From: Halobacillus kuroshimensis DSM 18393
GTDB lineage: Bacteria; Bacillota; Bacilli; Bacillales; Halobacillaceae
DNA: 64,000 bases
Reading direction: 5' to 3'
Assembly (NCBI RefSeq): GCF_000425705.1
Contig: NZ_AUDY01000011.1
Span: 296,356-360,355 of the forward strand
Shown here: positions 8,485 through 17,067 of the stretch, one piece after another
Layout of the letters: every line of letters starts with the position of its first letter
How positions within the stretch are numbered: position 1 is the stretch's first letter
Translations under genes and position numbers: made by a program
The notes under the pieces: model-generated
Told to the model about the DNA's origin: nothing
Databases searched by the model: none
What the model saw: the letters and a program-made list of their open reading frames with translations, nothing else

Positions 8485-8528
8485 AAAAGCCTGGCTCCTT
8501 ACAATTGTAAGGAGCCAGGCTTTTTTTA
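8485..8528 (+). terminator. Strong terminator after the DUF819 gene
   Basis: An 18-bp perfect stem (AAAAGCCTGGCTCCTTAC and its complement) with an AATT loop runs directly into T8. Confidence 0.95.
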
Positions 8529-8650
8529 TACTGTCCATGCGCTGAAGAAAAATGAGTCGTGTGAATTTACAAGACAGCTACCTTACTATAATACTGAATT
8601 AACATTCTCTGTTTACTATAGCAATTGACAAGTGGATAGCTTTTTATGAT

Positions 8651-8731
8651 GAGACCAGAGAGACCATCAACAAGAACAGTTTCTTTCCGGGAGTGGAATG
8701 GGAGGGGCTGAGTTTGTTCATGGTCTTTTTT
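8651..8731 (+). promoter_or_regulatory. Probable GlpP-type transcription attenuator in the glpP-ugp leader
   Basis: GACCATCAACAA (8662-8673) can pair with TTGTTCATGGTC (8714-8725) across a single C-C mismatch, and six T follow (8726-8731), forming a terminator about 25 bases before glpP. The left arm overlaps a duplicated GAGACCA element (GAGACCAGAGAGACCA, from 8651), so a competing structure could form. GlpP proteins are known to bind glp leader RNAs and prevent termination when glycerol-3-phosphate is present. Autogenous control of this operon by GlpP is my inference from position. A TTGACA at 8625-8630 may be the -35, but I could not place a -10 with normal spacing. Confidence 0.65.
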
Positions 8732-8756
8732 ATTTGGACTAAAGGGGGATACTGCC

Positions 8757-9359
8757 ATGGCGGATCGAGCACTTATAGAAGCACTGCAGAATGATCGTCT
8801 CATTGCATCAATTAAAAGTCCGAAAGCGCTGGACGCTTTCCTGAAAACGGATCTCCGTACAGCCTTTTTATTATTTGGAGATTTGTCGATGATCGGCAAA
8901 TATGTCCGGCACTTAAAGAACCATGACCGAAGAGTGTATATTCATCTTGATAAAATCCAGGGGATCAGCCCGGATACGGAAGGACTGAAGTTTCTGCACA
9001 GGTTTGCAGACCCGGATGGAATCATAACGACAAAGAGTCAGCTGATTCAAAAAGCTAAGAAGTTGAATCTATCTACGATCCAGCGTCTTTTCATGGTGGA
9101 TTCGGATGCATTCCAGCATGGATTGGATTCCATTAACAAAGGACGCCCTGATGCCGTTGAAATGATGCCCGGATTGATTCCATCCATGATTGAAAAGGCG
9201 AAAACCCATGTTGATGTCCCTATTGTTACGGGTGGGCTCTTTGCGGAGTATGAGCAGATGAGAATGGCGCTTGATCATGGCGCATCAGCGGTTTCTACAG
9301 GAAACCCTGATTTATGGAATACCTCCCAATTGCAAATGGAAGGAAGTGGAACTCAATGA
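8757..9359 (+). CDS. glpP: Glycerol-3-phosphate-responsive antiterminator
   Basis: 200 residues. HLDKIQGISPD, ITTKSQLIQKAKK, PDAVEMMPGL and VTGGLFAEYEQM are signature stretches of GlpP, a TIM-barrel-like RNA-binding regulator. In B. subtilis GlpP with glycerol-3-phosphate prevents termination in the leaders of glpFK, glpD and glpTQ. Here it is the first gene of an operon with a four-part ABC importer; its stop overlaps the next start (ATGA at 9356-9359). The leader carries a terminator-like hairpin. AAAGGGGG precedes the ATG. Confidence 0.93.
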   Translation: MADRALIEALQNDRLIASIKSPKALDAFLKTDLRTAFLLFGDLSMIGKYVRHLKNHDRRVYIHLDKIQGISPDTEGLKFLHRFADPDGIITTKSQLIQKAKKLNLSTIQRLFMVDSDAFQHGLDSINKGRPDAVEMMPGLIPSMIEKAKTHVDVPIVTGGLFAEYEQMRMALDHGASAVSTGNPDLWNTSQLQMEGSGTQ

Positions 9360-10483
9360 AACAGGTAAAGCTGGATGGTCTTTATAAAACGTATGACGGC
9401 ACAACGCCGGTTTTATCGAATGTGAATGCCACCATTGAAGCAGGGGAATTTTTTGTACTTGTCGGTCCCTCCGGCTGCGGAAAAAGTACACTGCTTCGGA
9501 TGATTGCCGGTCTGGAGGAAACGAATGGGGGCGCGATTACAATTGGAAACAAGCGGGCGGATCAGCTTATGCCGAGTGAGCGGGATCTTTCCATGGTATT
9601 TCAAAATTATGCTCTCTACCCGCACCTGACTGTTTTCGATAACATCGTCTTCGGGCTGCACGTAAAAAAAGTACCGAAGGAAGAGAGAAAAAGACGGGGC
9701 AGGGAAACAGCGGAAATGCTCGGTTTGACCGACTACTTGAAGCGTAAACCCCGACAGCTCTCGGGGGGGCAGCGTCAGCGTGTCGCCCTTGCCCGGGCCA
9801 TTGTGGACGAATCTCCTGTGTGTCTTATGGATGAACCGCTCTCCAATCTGGATGCTAAGCTCAGAGCACATATGCGTGCCGAAATTAAACAGATTCAAAG
9901 AAGGCTTGGACTGACAATTATTTATGTGACTCATGATCAAGTGGAAGCCATGACGATGGGAGACAGGATCATGGTTCTGAACAAAGGGGTTACGCAGCAG
10001 ATCGGAACACCCCTCGAAATTTATAACCAGCCGGCCAATCCCTTCGTAGCTACGTTTATTGGTTCCCCTCCGATGAACATAGCGGAAGGGGAAATCAAGG
10101 ATCACAAGCTGTTCATTGAGGGACTTGGTCCCATACCACTTCCAAATGGAGGAGCCATTGACCAGACGCATGTGTATGCAGGAATCCGTCCTGAGGCTGT
10201 TCGTTTCGTCCATGATCCAGTGAGGGAAAAGGGGTCGGGTCTGATCGAAGTGAAAAACGTCGAAGTGCTGGGGAATGAGACCGTTCTTATGTTCACCGCA
10301 GCCGGCCGGGACTGGTACGCCCGATGGAGCGGGCAGTGGCCGGTGAAGCCCGGGGATCGGATTCCGGTCATGATTGATTATGCGGACGTCGCTTTGTTTG
10401 ATAAAGCGTCTGAAAAGAGTATCAAGCATGGACAGAGTCCGGATGTTGCAGCTGAAATAAGCAGAGAGGAGGTCCTGTTATGA
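9356..10483 (+). CDS. ugpC: ABC transporter ATPase, UgpC/MsmX type
   Basis: 375 residues. Walker A GPSGCGKST (37-45), signature LSGGQRQRVAL near 135, Walker B CLMDEPLSNLD and switch THDQ are all intact. The last 130 residues form the TOBE/OB-fold regulatory domain found in carbohydrate-type importers of the MalK/UgpC family. It powers uptake through the two permeases encoded downstream. The frame opens 14 codons earlier, but the ATG at 9356 overlaps the glpP stop and has AAGGAAG upstream. The sn-glycerol-3-phosphate assignment comes from the linked glpP and the binding protein. Confidence 0.85.
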   Translation: MKQVKLDGLYKTYDGTTPVLSNVNATIEAGEFFVLVGPSGCGKSTLLRMIAGLEETNGGAITIGNKRADQLMPSERDLSMVFQNYALYPHLTVFDNIVFGLHVKKVPKEERKRRGRETAEMLGLTDYLKRKPRQLSGGQRQRVALARAIVDESPVCLMDEPLSNLDAKLRAHMRAEIKQIQRRLGLTIIYVTHDQVEAMTMGDRIMVLNKGVTQQIGTPLEIYNQPANPFVATFIGSPPMNIAEGEIKDHKLFIEGLGPIPLPNGGAIDQTHVYAGIRPEAVRFVHDPVREKGSGLIEVKNVEVLGNETVLMFTAAGRDWYARWSGQWPVKPGDRIPVMIDYADVALFDKASEKSIKHGQSPDVAAEISREEVLL

Positions 10484-11427
10484 ACAGCGCCCCTCTGACA
10501 AAGGAGAGCGGATATGAAGTCGGTGATCTTCCAGAGCACTCGGAAAAAGCGTTCCCACTGCGTAAGGATTTCTGGCAGGCAATGCTTTATCTGCTGCCAT
10601 CCTTTGTTCTGTTCTCTGTATTCGTCTTTTACCCGATGTTCCGGACGATCTACTTAAGCTTCTTTCTTACCGATTATGATGGCATGCCTTCCGTATTCGT
10701 AGGTCTGGAAAACTATGCATACATATTTACCTCTGACGAATTTTTGAAAAGTCTGCGGGCTACCATTCTATTTGTCCTGATTACAGTTCCAGCGGGTGTA
10801 ATCCTTGCACTGTTTCTAGCTTTGATTGCCAATGAAAAATTAAAGGGAATCGGCTTTTTTCGAACGATCTTTTCCTCAAATATGGGAATGTCGGTGGCAG
10901 CCTCTTCCGTCATCTGGCTGTTTTTGTTCCACCCGAGTCTTGGAGCTCTTAACCAGATGCTGAGCACGCTCGGGCTGAGTCAGGTGGAGTGGCTGCTTGA
11001 TCCGACTTGGGCGATCATTTCCGTTTCTGTGACGACGATATGGATGAATACGGGTTTCGCTTTTCTCATAATCCTTGGAGGCCTCCAGAACATTGATGAG
11101 CATTTGTATGAAAATGCCGGCATTCAAGGAGCCGGCTACTGGTACCAGCTTAGGAGGATCACCCTGCCGATGCTGTCACCGACGATGTTCTTTATCGTCA
11201 CGGTTTCCCTGATCAATGCCTTCCAGACATTTGGACAGGTGGATATTCTGACACAGGGAGGGCCTGCTGAATCAACGAATTTGATTGTCTATTCGATTTA
11301 CCGGGAAGCCTTCGTCAATTATCAGTTTGGTACAGCGAGTGCCCAGGCGGTTATCCTGTTCGGCTGTATTCTGATTGTGACTATCCTGCAGTTCAAATTC
11401 GGTGAAAAGAAGGTGCATTATCAATGA
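10480..11427 (+). CDS. ugpA: ABC transporter permease, UgpA type
   Basis: 315 residues with a 30-residue cytoplasmic N-terminus and six membrane segments. The EAA loop that contacts the ATPase is ENAGIQGAGYWYQLRRITLP. Related proteins include UgpA and MalF-type permeases for glycerol-3-phosphate or sugars. The ATG overlaps the ugpC stop by four bases and its own stop overlaps ugpE in the same way, so the three are translationally coupled. Confidence 0.85.
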   Translation: MNSAPLTKESGYEVGDLPEHSEKAFPLRKDFWQAMLYLLPSFVLFSVFVFYPMFRTIYLSFFLTDYDGMPSVFVGLENYAYIFTSDEFLKSLRATILFVLITVPAGVILALFLALIANEKLKGIGFFRTIFSSNMGMSVAASSVIWLFLFHPSLGALNQMLSTLGLSQVEWLLDPTWAIISVSVTTIWMNTGFAFLIILGGLQNIDEHLYENAGIQGAGYWYQLRRITLPMLSPTMFFIVTVSLINAFQTFGQVDILTQGGPAESTNLIVYSIYREAFVNYQFGTASAQAVILFGCILIVTILQFKFGEKKVHYQ

Positions 11428-12236
11428 GAATGAGGAAACGGATTACGTTGTACATCCTGCTGATTTTGTCCTCCATCATCCTGTTCTTTCCGACGGTCTA
11501 TGCACTGATGGTCAGCTTTATGAATGGAAGAGAAGTGCTCTCCGGGGCTGTTCTTCCCAGCAGCTTTTCTTTGGACAACTATAAAAAAGCCTTTGAAAGT
11601 CTTCCGCTTCTCAGCTATTTATGGAACAGTCTTGTCATTTCCGCAGCCGTCATGGCAGGACAGCTGATTGTCAGTAGTCTCGCAGCCTTTGCTTTTGTTT
11701 TTATAAAATTCAAAGGAAGGAATGCACTCTTCTTTTTATTTATCTCAACGATGATGGTGCCATGGGAAGCGACCATGATTCCGAACTTCGTCACCATTCA
11801 GGAGCTTGGCTGGATCAACAGCTACTTTGGCTTGACCGTTCCATTTTTTGCGCTCGCATTCGGGACTTTCCTGCTGCGGCAGCATTTCAAAACGATTCCG
11901 AAAGAATTGGAAGAAGCTTCGCAGGTGGCAGGGCTCAGTCGGTTTCAATTTTTCTACAAAGTGGTCCTTCCTGTGTCAAAAACCAGTTTAGTTACGCTCG
12001 GTATTTATGGTTTTCTCACGACTTGGAATATGTATCTCTGGCCGCTGCTTGTTACGAATGATGAAACGGTACGGACAGTACAAATCGCTTTGAAACAGAT
12101 GCAGACGAAAGAAGTCTCCACAGATTGGGGGGTGGTCATGGCGGGGGTTATCATCGTAGTGATTCCTACGCTGCTGTTATTATTCGGAGGGCAGAAGCAG
12201 CTTCAGAAAGGCTTAACGCAGGGAGCTTTAAAATAA
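11424..12236 (+). CDS. ugpE: ABC transporter permease, UgpE type
   Basis: 270 residues, six membrane segments, EAA loop EEASQVAGLSRFQFFYKVVLP near residues 160-180. It would form the second half of the membrane channel with UgpA. The conserved NSLVIS and MMVPWEATMIP regions are typical of MalG/UgpE permeases. The start overlaps the previous stop (ATGA); the binding-protein gene follows 16 bases downstream. Confidence 0.85.
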   Translation: MRMRKRITLYILLILSSIILFFPTVYALMVSFMNGREVLSGAVLPSSFSLDNYKKAFESLPLLSYLWNSLVISAAVMAGQLIVSSLAAFAFVFIKFKGRNALFFLFISTMMVPWEATMIPNFVTIQELGWINSYFGLTVPFFALAFGTFLLRQHFKTIPKELEEASQVAGLSRFQFFYKVVLPVSKTSLVTLGIYGFLTTWNMYLWPLLVTNDETVRTVQIALKQMQTKEVSTDWGVVMAGVIIVVIPTLLLLFGGQKQLQKGLTQGALK

Positions 12237-12252
12237 TGGGGAGGTTTCAATA

Positions 12253-13665
12253 ATGAAACAATCGAAACGCTGGGGTCTGTTTGTATTCGCACTATTCCTT
12301 ATGGTACTTGCTGCATGTAACAATGATACAGGAGCGGCTGCAGACAACGAAGAAGAGGATACAGCTTCTACAGAGGAACAGTCCAATACGGGAAATGCTG
12401 AAACTGGGGAAGCAGCGGCAGATGATGAGGCCACTGAGGTTACATTCTGGCATGCCATGGGTGGAGGTCCTCAAGAAGCATTGGAAGAGATTGTCGCTGA
12501 TTTTAACGAGAAGAACCCGGAAATCAACGTCGTTCCTCAGTTTCAAGGTACGTACGATGAAGCTTTGACAAAGTTCCGGAGTGTCGGCGGAAGTAAGGAC
12601 GCGCCGGCAATTGTACAGACCTATGAAATTGGTACCCGCTACATGATTGAAAGTGGCTTTATCGAACCTGTACAGACATTTATTGATAATGATGACTATG
12701 ATACTTCTCAGCTTGAGGAAAACATTACAAATTATTATGCCGTTGATGGAGACATGTATTCCATGCCTTTCAATTCCTCCACACCAGTCCTGATTTACAA
12801 TAAAGATGCATTTGAAGAAGCAGGACTGGATGCGGAAAGCGCTCCACGCACTTATAGTGAGATTAAGAATGCCGCTGAAAAGTTGACGAAAAAAGACGGT
12901 GGAAATGTAGAACAGTATGGATTTTCTATGTTGAATAATGGCTGGTTCTTTGAACAGCTTGTATACACGCAGGGGGCCTATTACGTTAATGAAGAAAATG
13001 GACGTTCCGGCGATCCTGCAGAAGCCGTTTTCAATGAAGAAGCAGGGAAGAATGTCTTTACATTCCTTGATGAAATGAACCAGGCTGGTACATTTGGGAA
13101 CTTCGGATCCAATTGGGATGATATCCGTGCCGCATTCCAATCCGGGAAGACAGCTATGTACATGGATTCCTCTGCGGGTGTCCGTGATATTATTGACAAC
13201 TCTGATTTTGAAGTCGGCGTCGCCTACATCCCTCACCCGGATGATGTGGAGCCTGAAGGAGTGGCGATCGGTGGAGCTTCCATCTGGATGACGAACAGCA
13301 TGGATACAGAACAACAGCAGGCGGCCTGGGAGTTTATGAAGTATTTGACGACACCGGAAGTACAGGCGGAATGGCATGTAGAAACAGGTTATTTTGCGAT
13401 AAACCCGGATGCATACGAAGAAGCTCTTGTACAGGAAGAGTACGAGATATATCCACAGCTTCAGGTTACAGTCAATCAGCTGGAAGATACAACATCAACA
13501 AAAGCTACACAGGGAGCATTAATTTCAGTTTTCCCGGAGTCCCGTCAGCACGTTGTAACAGCATTGGAAAAACTCTACCAGGGAACAGCTCCAAAAGACG
13601 CCCTTGATGAAGCAGCTGAACAAACGGACCGCGCCATCGAAATTGCCAATCGTTCCAATCAATAA
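12253..13665 (+). CDS. ugpB: Glycerol-3-phosphate ABC transporter substrate-binding lipoprotein
   Basis: 470 residues. The N-terminal signal ends in lipobox LAAC, so the protein is lipid-anchored outside the membrane. An acidic, low-complexity linker (about residues 22-58) follows, then a cluster B binding fold beginning TFWHAMGGGPQEALEEIV. That start matches UgpB proteins well, and GlpP in the same operon supports glycerol-3-phosphate or glycerophosphodiester as ligand. The gene is last in the operon, with GGGGAGG upstream of the ATG and a double hairpin downstream. The acidic composition fits a salt-adapted cell. Confidence 0.87.
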   Translation: MKQSKRWGLFVFALFLMVLAACNNDTGAAADNEEEDTASTEEQSNTGNAETGEAAADDEATEVTFWHAMGGGPQEALEEIVADFNEKNPEINVVPQFQGTYDEALTKFRSVGGSKDAPAIVQTYEIGTRYMIESGFIEPVQTFIDNDDYDTSQLEENITNYYAVDGDMYSMPFNSSTPVLIYNKDAFEEAGLDAESAPRTYSEIKNAAEKLTKKDGGNVEQYGFSMLNNGWFFEQLVYTQGAYYVNEENGRSGDPAEAVFNEEAGKNVFTFLDEMNQAGTFGNFGSNWDDIRAAFQSGKTAMYMDSSAGVRDIIDNSDFEVGVAYIPHPDDVEPEGVAIGGASIWMTNSMDTEQQQAAWEFMKYLTTPEVQAEWHVETGYFAINPDAYEEALVQEEYEIYPQLQVTVNQLEDTTSTKATQGALISVFPESRQHVVTALEKLYQGTAPKDALDEAAEQTDRAIEIANRSNQ

Positions 13666-13692
13666 TAAAACAGACGAAACCATAAAAAAAGA

Positions 13693-13746
13693 CTGTCGAG
13701 AAAGTTCTCGACAGCCTGAGAAGCTGCCATACCGGCAGCTTCTTTT
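13693..13746. terminator. Tandem hairpins between ugpB and the BCCT transporter gene
   Basis: The first hairpin is CTGTCGAGAA-AGT-TTCTCGACAG (13693-13714). The second is GAAGCTGCC-ATACC-GGCAGCTTC (13720-13742), followed by TTTT. They lie between convergent genes. The first has a near copy at 22520-22545. Confidence 0.8.
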
Positions 13747-13748
13747 AC

Positions 13749-15269
13749 TTAGGCAGATTTTTCTTCTTGTTCTTCTTCAGAATCTGATTCAGCCGCTTCA
13801 TTAAATTCTTCTCTAAACGACTTGAGCAGACTGACGATCATCAACAGCAGTATGATGGTTAACGGGAACCCGCTGATGATCGCTGCGGCCTGTAGACCAT
13901 CGAGTCCCCCGGCTCCCATTAAGATCATGGCAATTGCTGTCAGGATAATTCCCCAGCTCAATTTCATAAAGAATGGAGGGTTCAAGCTTCCACGGGATGT
14001 CTGCATCGCAAGGACGAATGTGGCGGAGTCTCCAGATGTGATGAAAAACGTCATGATCAGGATCACCGCTACAAAGGAAAGCAGGCCGCTGAATGGAAGC
14101 TGGTCAAAGACATAGAACAATGAAGATTCCATGGACTGACCGGCTACGTTGACGCCTTCCACAAAGTCGAAGTAGATGCCGGCTCCACCGAAGACGCCGA
14201 ACCAAAGGGTACAGACAAGAGCAGGAGCAATAACAACCGCCACAATAAATTCACGTACGGTACGTCCCTTGGATACACGGGCGATAAAGGAGCTCACAAA
14301 TGGTGTCCAGGAAATCCACCAGGCCCAGTAGAAAATCGTCCAGTCTTTTACCCACTGGTTGTTTTCTGCATCAAACGGGCTGAAGCGCATCCCCATCTGA
14401 ACGAAGTTCTGCATATAGTTTCCAAGAGTTGTGGAATACGTTTCCAGTACAAACCCTGTAGGTCCGAGCAGCAGGAAAGCTGCAAATAATACGACAGTCA
14501 GAATCAAGTTGATGTTACTGATGTATTTGATACCTTTAGAGAGGCCGGAAGCTGCTGAATAGATAAACAGCACGGCTGTTACTCCCATGATGATAAGCTG
14601 GACGCCGTAGTTGTTCGGCACACCCCATAGATACTCAAGGCCGCTGTTGATCTGCTGGGCACCTACACCGAGTGAGATGGCGACACCAAAGATGGTAGCG
14701 AAAACAGCGATGATATCGACGATATAACCGGCAACACCATTCATACGGTTACCGAAAAGTGGCGTAAGGGTAGCACTCATAAGCCCCGGCTTATCTTTTT
14801 TAAATTTAAAGTAGGCAAGCACGAGGGATACAATCGCGTAAATGACCCAGGCGTGCAGCCCGTAATGCAGATAGCTGATTTCAAGACCGAGTTTAGCTGA
14901 TTCGATCGTCTGTGCATCTCCCACGGGTGGGTTGGCATAGTGGGTGACCGGTTCTGTCAATCCGTAGAACAGCAGGGTAATCCCCATACCGGCACTGAAC
15001 AGCATCGCAAACCAGGTCGGAGTAGTATATTCGGGTTTATCATCCTTTTTACCAAGTTTGATTCTCCCGTATTTACTGAAGGCAATGATGAAAGAAATAA
15101 TGAGCATGAAGGTGACGGCGAATTGATAGAACCAGCCAAAACGGTCAAGGATTCCATTCCGAATCGTCATCATCGTATTTAAAAGGTGGTCAGGGAAAAT
15201 CGCTCCCCAGCTTACAAACACAATTCCTATTGCTAAAGCAATCCAATACATGGGTGAAAGTTTATTCAC
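13749..15269 (-). CDS. BCCT family glycine betaine/choline-type osmolyte transporter (OpuD/BetL-like)
   Basis: 506 residues with twelve membrane segments and the BCCT signature AWWISWTPFVSSFIARVSKG. The family imports betaine, carnitine, choline or ectoine with sodium or protons. The C-terminal tail is acidic (ESDSEEEQEE), a place where BCCT carriers sense osmotic strength. The frame runs 106 codons further upstream without a good start; AGGAGG before the GTG at 15269 (VNKLSPMYWIALAIG) decides it. The substrate cannot be told apart from sequence alone. Confidence 0.9.
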   Translation of the reverse strand: MNKLSPMYWIALAIGIVFVSWGAIFPDHLLNTMMTIRNGILDRFGWFYQFAVTFMLIISFIIAFSKYGRIKLGKKDDKPEYTTPTWFAMLFSAGMGITLLFYGLTEPVTHYANPPVGDAQTIESAKLGLEISYLHYGLHAWVIYAIVSLVLAYFKFKKDKPGLMSATLTPLFGNRMNGVAGYIVDIIAVFATIFGVAISLGVGAQQINSGLEYLWGVPNNYGVQLIIMGVTAVLFIYSAASGLSKGIKYISNINLILTVVLFAAFLLLGPTGFVLETYSTTLGNYMQNFVQMGMRFSPFDAENNQWVKDWTIFYWAWWISWTPFVSSFIARVSKGRTVREFIVAVVIAPALVCTLWFGVFGGAGIYFDFVEGVNVAGQSMESSLFYVFDQLPFSGLLSFVAVILIMTFFITSGDSATFVLAMQTSRGSLNPPFFMKLSWGIILTAIAMILMGAGGLDGLQAAAIISGFPLTIILLLMIVSLLKSFREEFNEAAESDSEEEQEEKSA

Positions 15270-15407
15270 GTTATTCCTCCTGAAATGTTTATCTCGTTCG
15301 TATAGTTCGTTCAGAAAAAACTTTATAAAAAGTGCATAAACAGAATTATATACGACGCTAAACATAAAATCCAGAAGTTCACAAAAAGAAGAAATATTCG
15401 TAATATT

Positions 15408-15437
15408 AAAACTCCCTGTCCTAAGACAGGGAGTTTT
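15408..15437. terminator. Terminator after the sugar transporter gene
   Basis: AAAACTCCCTGTC-CTAA-GACAGGGAGTTTT is a perfect 13-bp stem. It lies eight bases beyond the stop of the minus-strand transporter gene at 15445 and is upstream of the BCCT gene. Confidence 0.85.
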
Positions 15438-15444
15438 AAGGGAT

Positions 15445-16782
15445 TCAGCTGGTGCTTCCCCGTAGATCATTTTCGATTTCTTCCAGGCTTCGCCCTTTCG
15501 TTTCCGGTACATATGTGTAAACGAATAGGAACGCGAGTATACCGATGACTGCGAATAGAACGAATACCCACGCGGTTCCAATGGCACCGAGTAGAATCGG
15601 GAAGAAGAGAGAGACGACCAGGTTGGCAGCGGACAGCAGCAGTGTCGTAAAGCCTGTAGCAGCCCCTCTCGCCTTAGTCGGAAACAACTCCGGCAGCATG
15701 ACCCAGACGACTGGTCCCCATGTAGCGGAGAAGAAAATGATGAACAAGCCCAGAAAAACGACCGTCAGCCAGGCGATGGCTGTAGTAAGCTCTGCTGTGA
15801 ACAAGATGGCAGCCAGAACAGCAAGACTTGTGACCATGCCGGCGTTCCCGATCAGCAGCAGTTTCTTCCTTCCAAGTTTATCAATCGTTGCAATAGCCAC
15901 GAGCGTCATCAATACGTTCAGTACTCCAATTCCAACGGTACCAAGGATGGATGCGGAATCGGCCAGTCCTGCTTCTGTAAAAATGGTAGGAGCATAATAG
16001 ATGACCGCATTTATCCCGATCAGTTGCTGGAATATAGCGATTCCGCTTCCGACAAGAAGCATGGGGCGGACCCATTTAGCTTTCAGGACATCCCATGTGC
16101 CTTCTTTTTCCGCTTCGATTTTCTTCATTTGTTCCATTTCTTTCTCGATTTCTTTCTCGTCTCTTGTCAATCCCATCACTTTGCGCGCTTCTTTCTCCCG
16201 ATTCTGTTTAAGGAGCCATTTCGGGCTTTCCGGCATGAACATGACGCCTACAGCAAGAACGACGGCAGGAACCGCAGCTAGACCGAGCATCCAGCGCCAT
16301 CCTTCAACAGGTGAGAAGGCATAGTTCACGAGATAGGCAAGGACGATCCCGATGGTAATCATCAACTGGTTCAACGACCCCAGCGCACCCCGTGAATCCG
16401 TCGGGGCCATTTCCGATAGATAGACCGGTACAATGGCCGTTGACCCGCCGACTGCCAGTCCTAGTATGACCCGGCCTGTGACGAGCATGGGAACGTTCGG
16501 TGCAAACGCAAGGACAAAAGACCCGCCTATGTAGATCAAAGCGATCGTAAACACCACTTTTCTTCGTCCGAACCGGTCGGAAACGTAGCCGCTCAAACCT
16601 GCACCAACAATAGCACCGACGAGGAGAGAACTGACGACGAGCCCTTCCAGGAAGTCTGTCAGTGGGATATCATCACTGATGAATAAGAGGGCTCCGGAAA
16701 TGACACCGGTATCATATCCATATAATAATCCGCCAAGGGCACCGAAAAAGAAAATCCACCCTTTGCTTATTGAACGATTCAT
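15445..16782 (-). CDS. MFS sugar porter family transporter (CsbC/YwtG/AraE-like)
   Basis: 445 residues, twelve membrane segments. Sugar porter signatures are present: YGYDTGVISGALLF in helix 1, DRFGRRK between helices 2 and 3, PESPKWL in the central loop, QQLIGINAVIYYAPTIF in helix 7 and PETKGRSLEEIE at the C-terminus. It should import a pentose, hexose or inositol by proton symport. No metabolic gene flanks it, so the sugar is unknown. AAAGGTGG precedes the ATG. Confidence 0.9.
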   Translation of the reverse strand: MNRSISKGWIFFFGALGGLLYGYDTGVISGALLFISDDIPLTDFLEGLVVSSLLVGAIVGAGLSGYVSDRFGRRKVVFTIALIYIGGSFVLAFAPNVPMLVTGRVILGLAVGGSTAIVPVYLSEMAPTDSRGALGSLNQLMITIGIVLAYLVNYAFSPVEGWRWMLGLAAVPAVVLAVGVMFMPESPKWLLKQNREKEARKVMGLTRDEKEIEKEMEQMKKIEAEKEGTWDVLKAKWVRPMLLVGSGIAIFQQLIGINAVIYYAPTIFTEAGLADSASILGTVGIGVLNVLMTLVAIATIDKLGRKKLLLIGNAGMVTSLAVLAAILFTAELTTAIAWLTVVFLGLFIIFFSATWGPVVWVMLPELFPTKARGAATGFTTLLLSAANLVVSLFFPILLGAIGTAWVFVLFAVIGILAFLFVYTYVPETKGRSLEEIENDLRGSTS

Positions 16783-17067
16783 AACATGACCACCTTTTTT
16801 AATCTGCTAAATGGGTTCTACCACGAAATCCTTTGTTAAAAACAATGCTGTCTTCCTGGTTTTTCATGATAGCGATTTCATTAACCTCTGGTATGGGGAT
16901 TTTGGATCAGTGAAAAATATTGATGCTTTCTTTCTGTTATCAGTGGATAGAGATGGGTTTCGTCTTTTTAGCAGGTCACAGGATGAAAAACGGGATTTAG
17001 CTCAGACTAAAAGAAAAGCACGCTGATACAGAAGGTTTTTCGTGCAATCCAAATTGGAGGAGTCAGT

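Noticed and set aside
8625..8650. TTGACA with TATGAT as promoter for glpP
   Set aside because: The spacer is only 14 bases, too short for sigma-A; the true promoter is left undefined.
9413..10429. 338-codon open frame antisense to ugpC
   Set aside because: Overlaps an intact ATPase gene with all motifs; composition is rich in His, Arg and Phe with no domain.
12292..13377. 361-codon open frame on the minus strand inside ugpB
   Set aside because: It is entirely antisense to a clear binding-protein gene, has no ribosome site and a Cys/Ile/Arg-rich product typical of a shadow frame.
16811..17026. 71-codon plus-strand frame before the DUF3231 gene
   Set aside because: No ribosome site at its ATG, and the product has no recognisable pattern.
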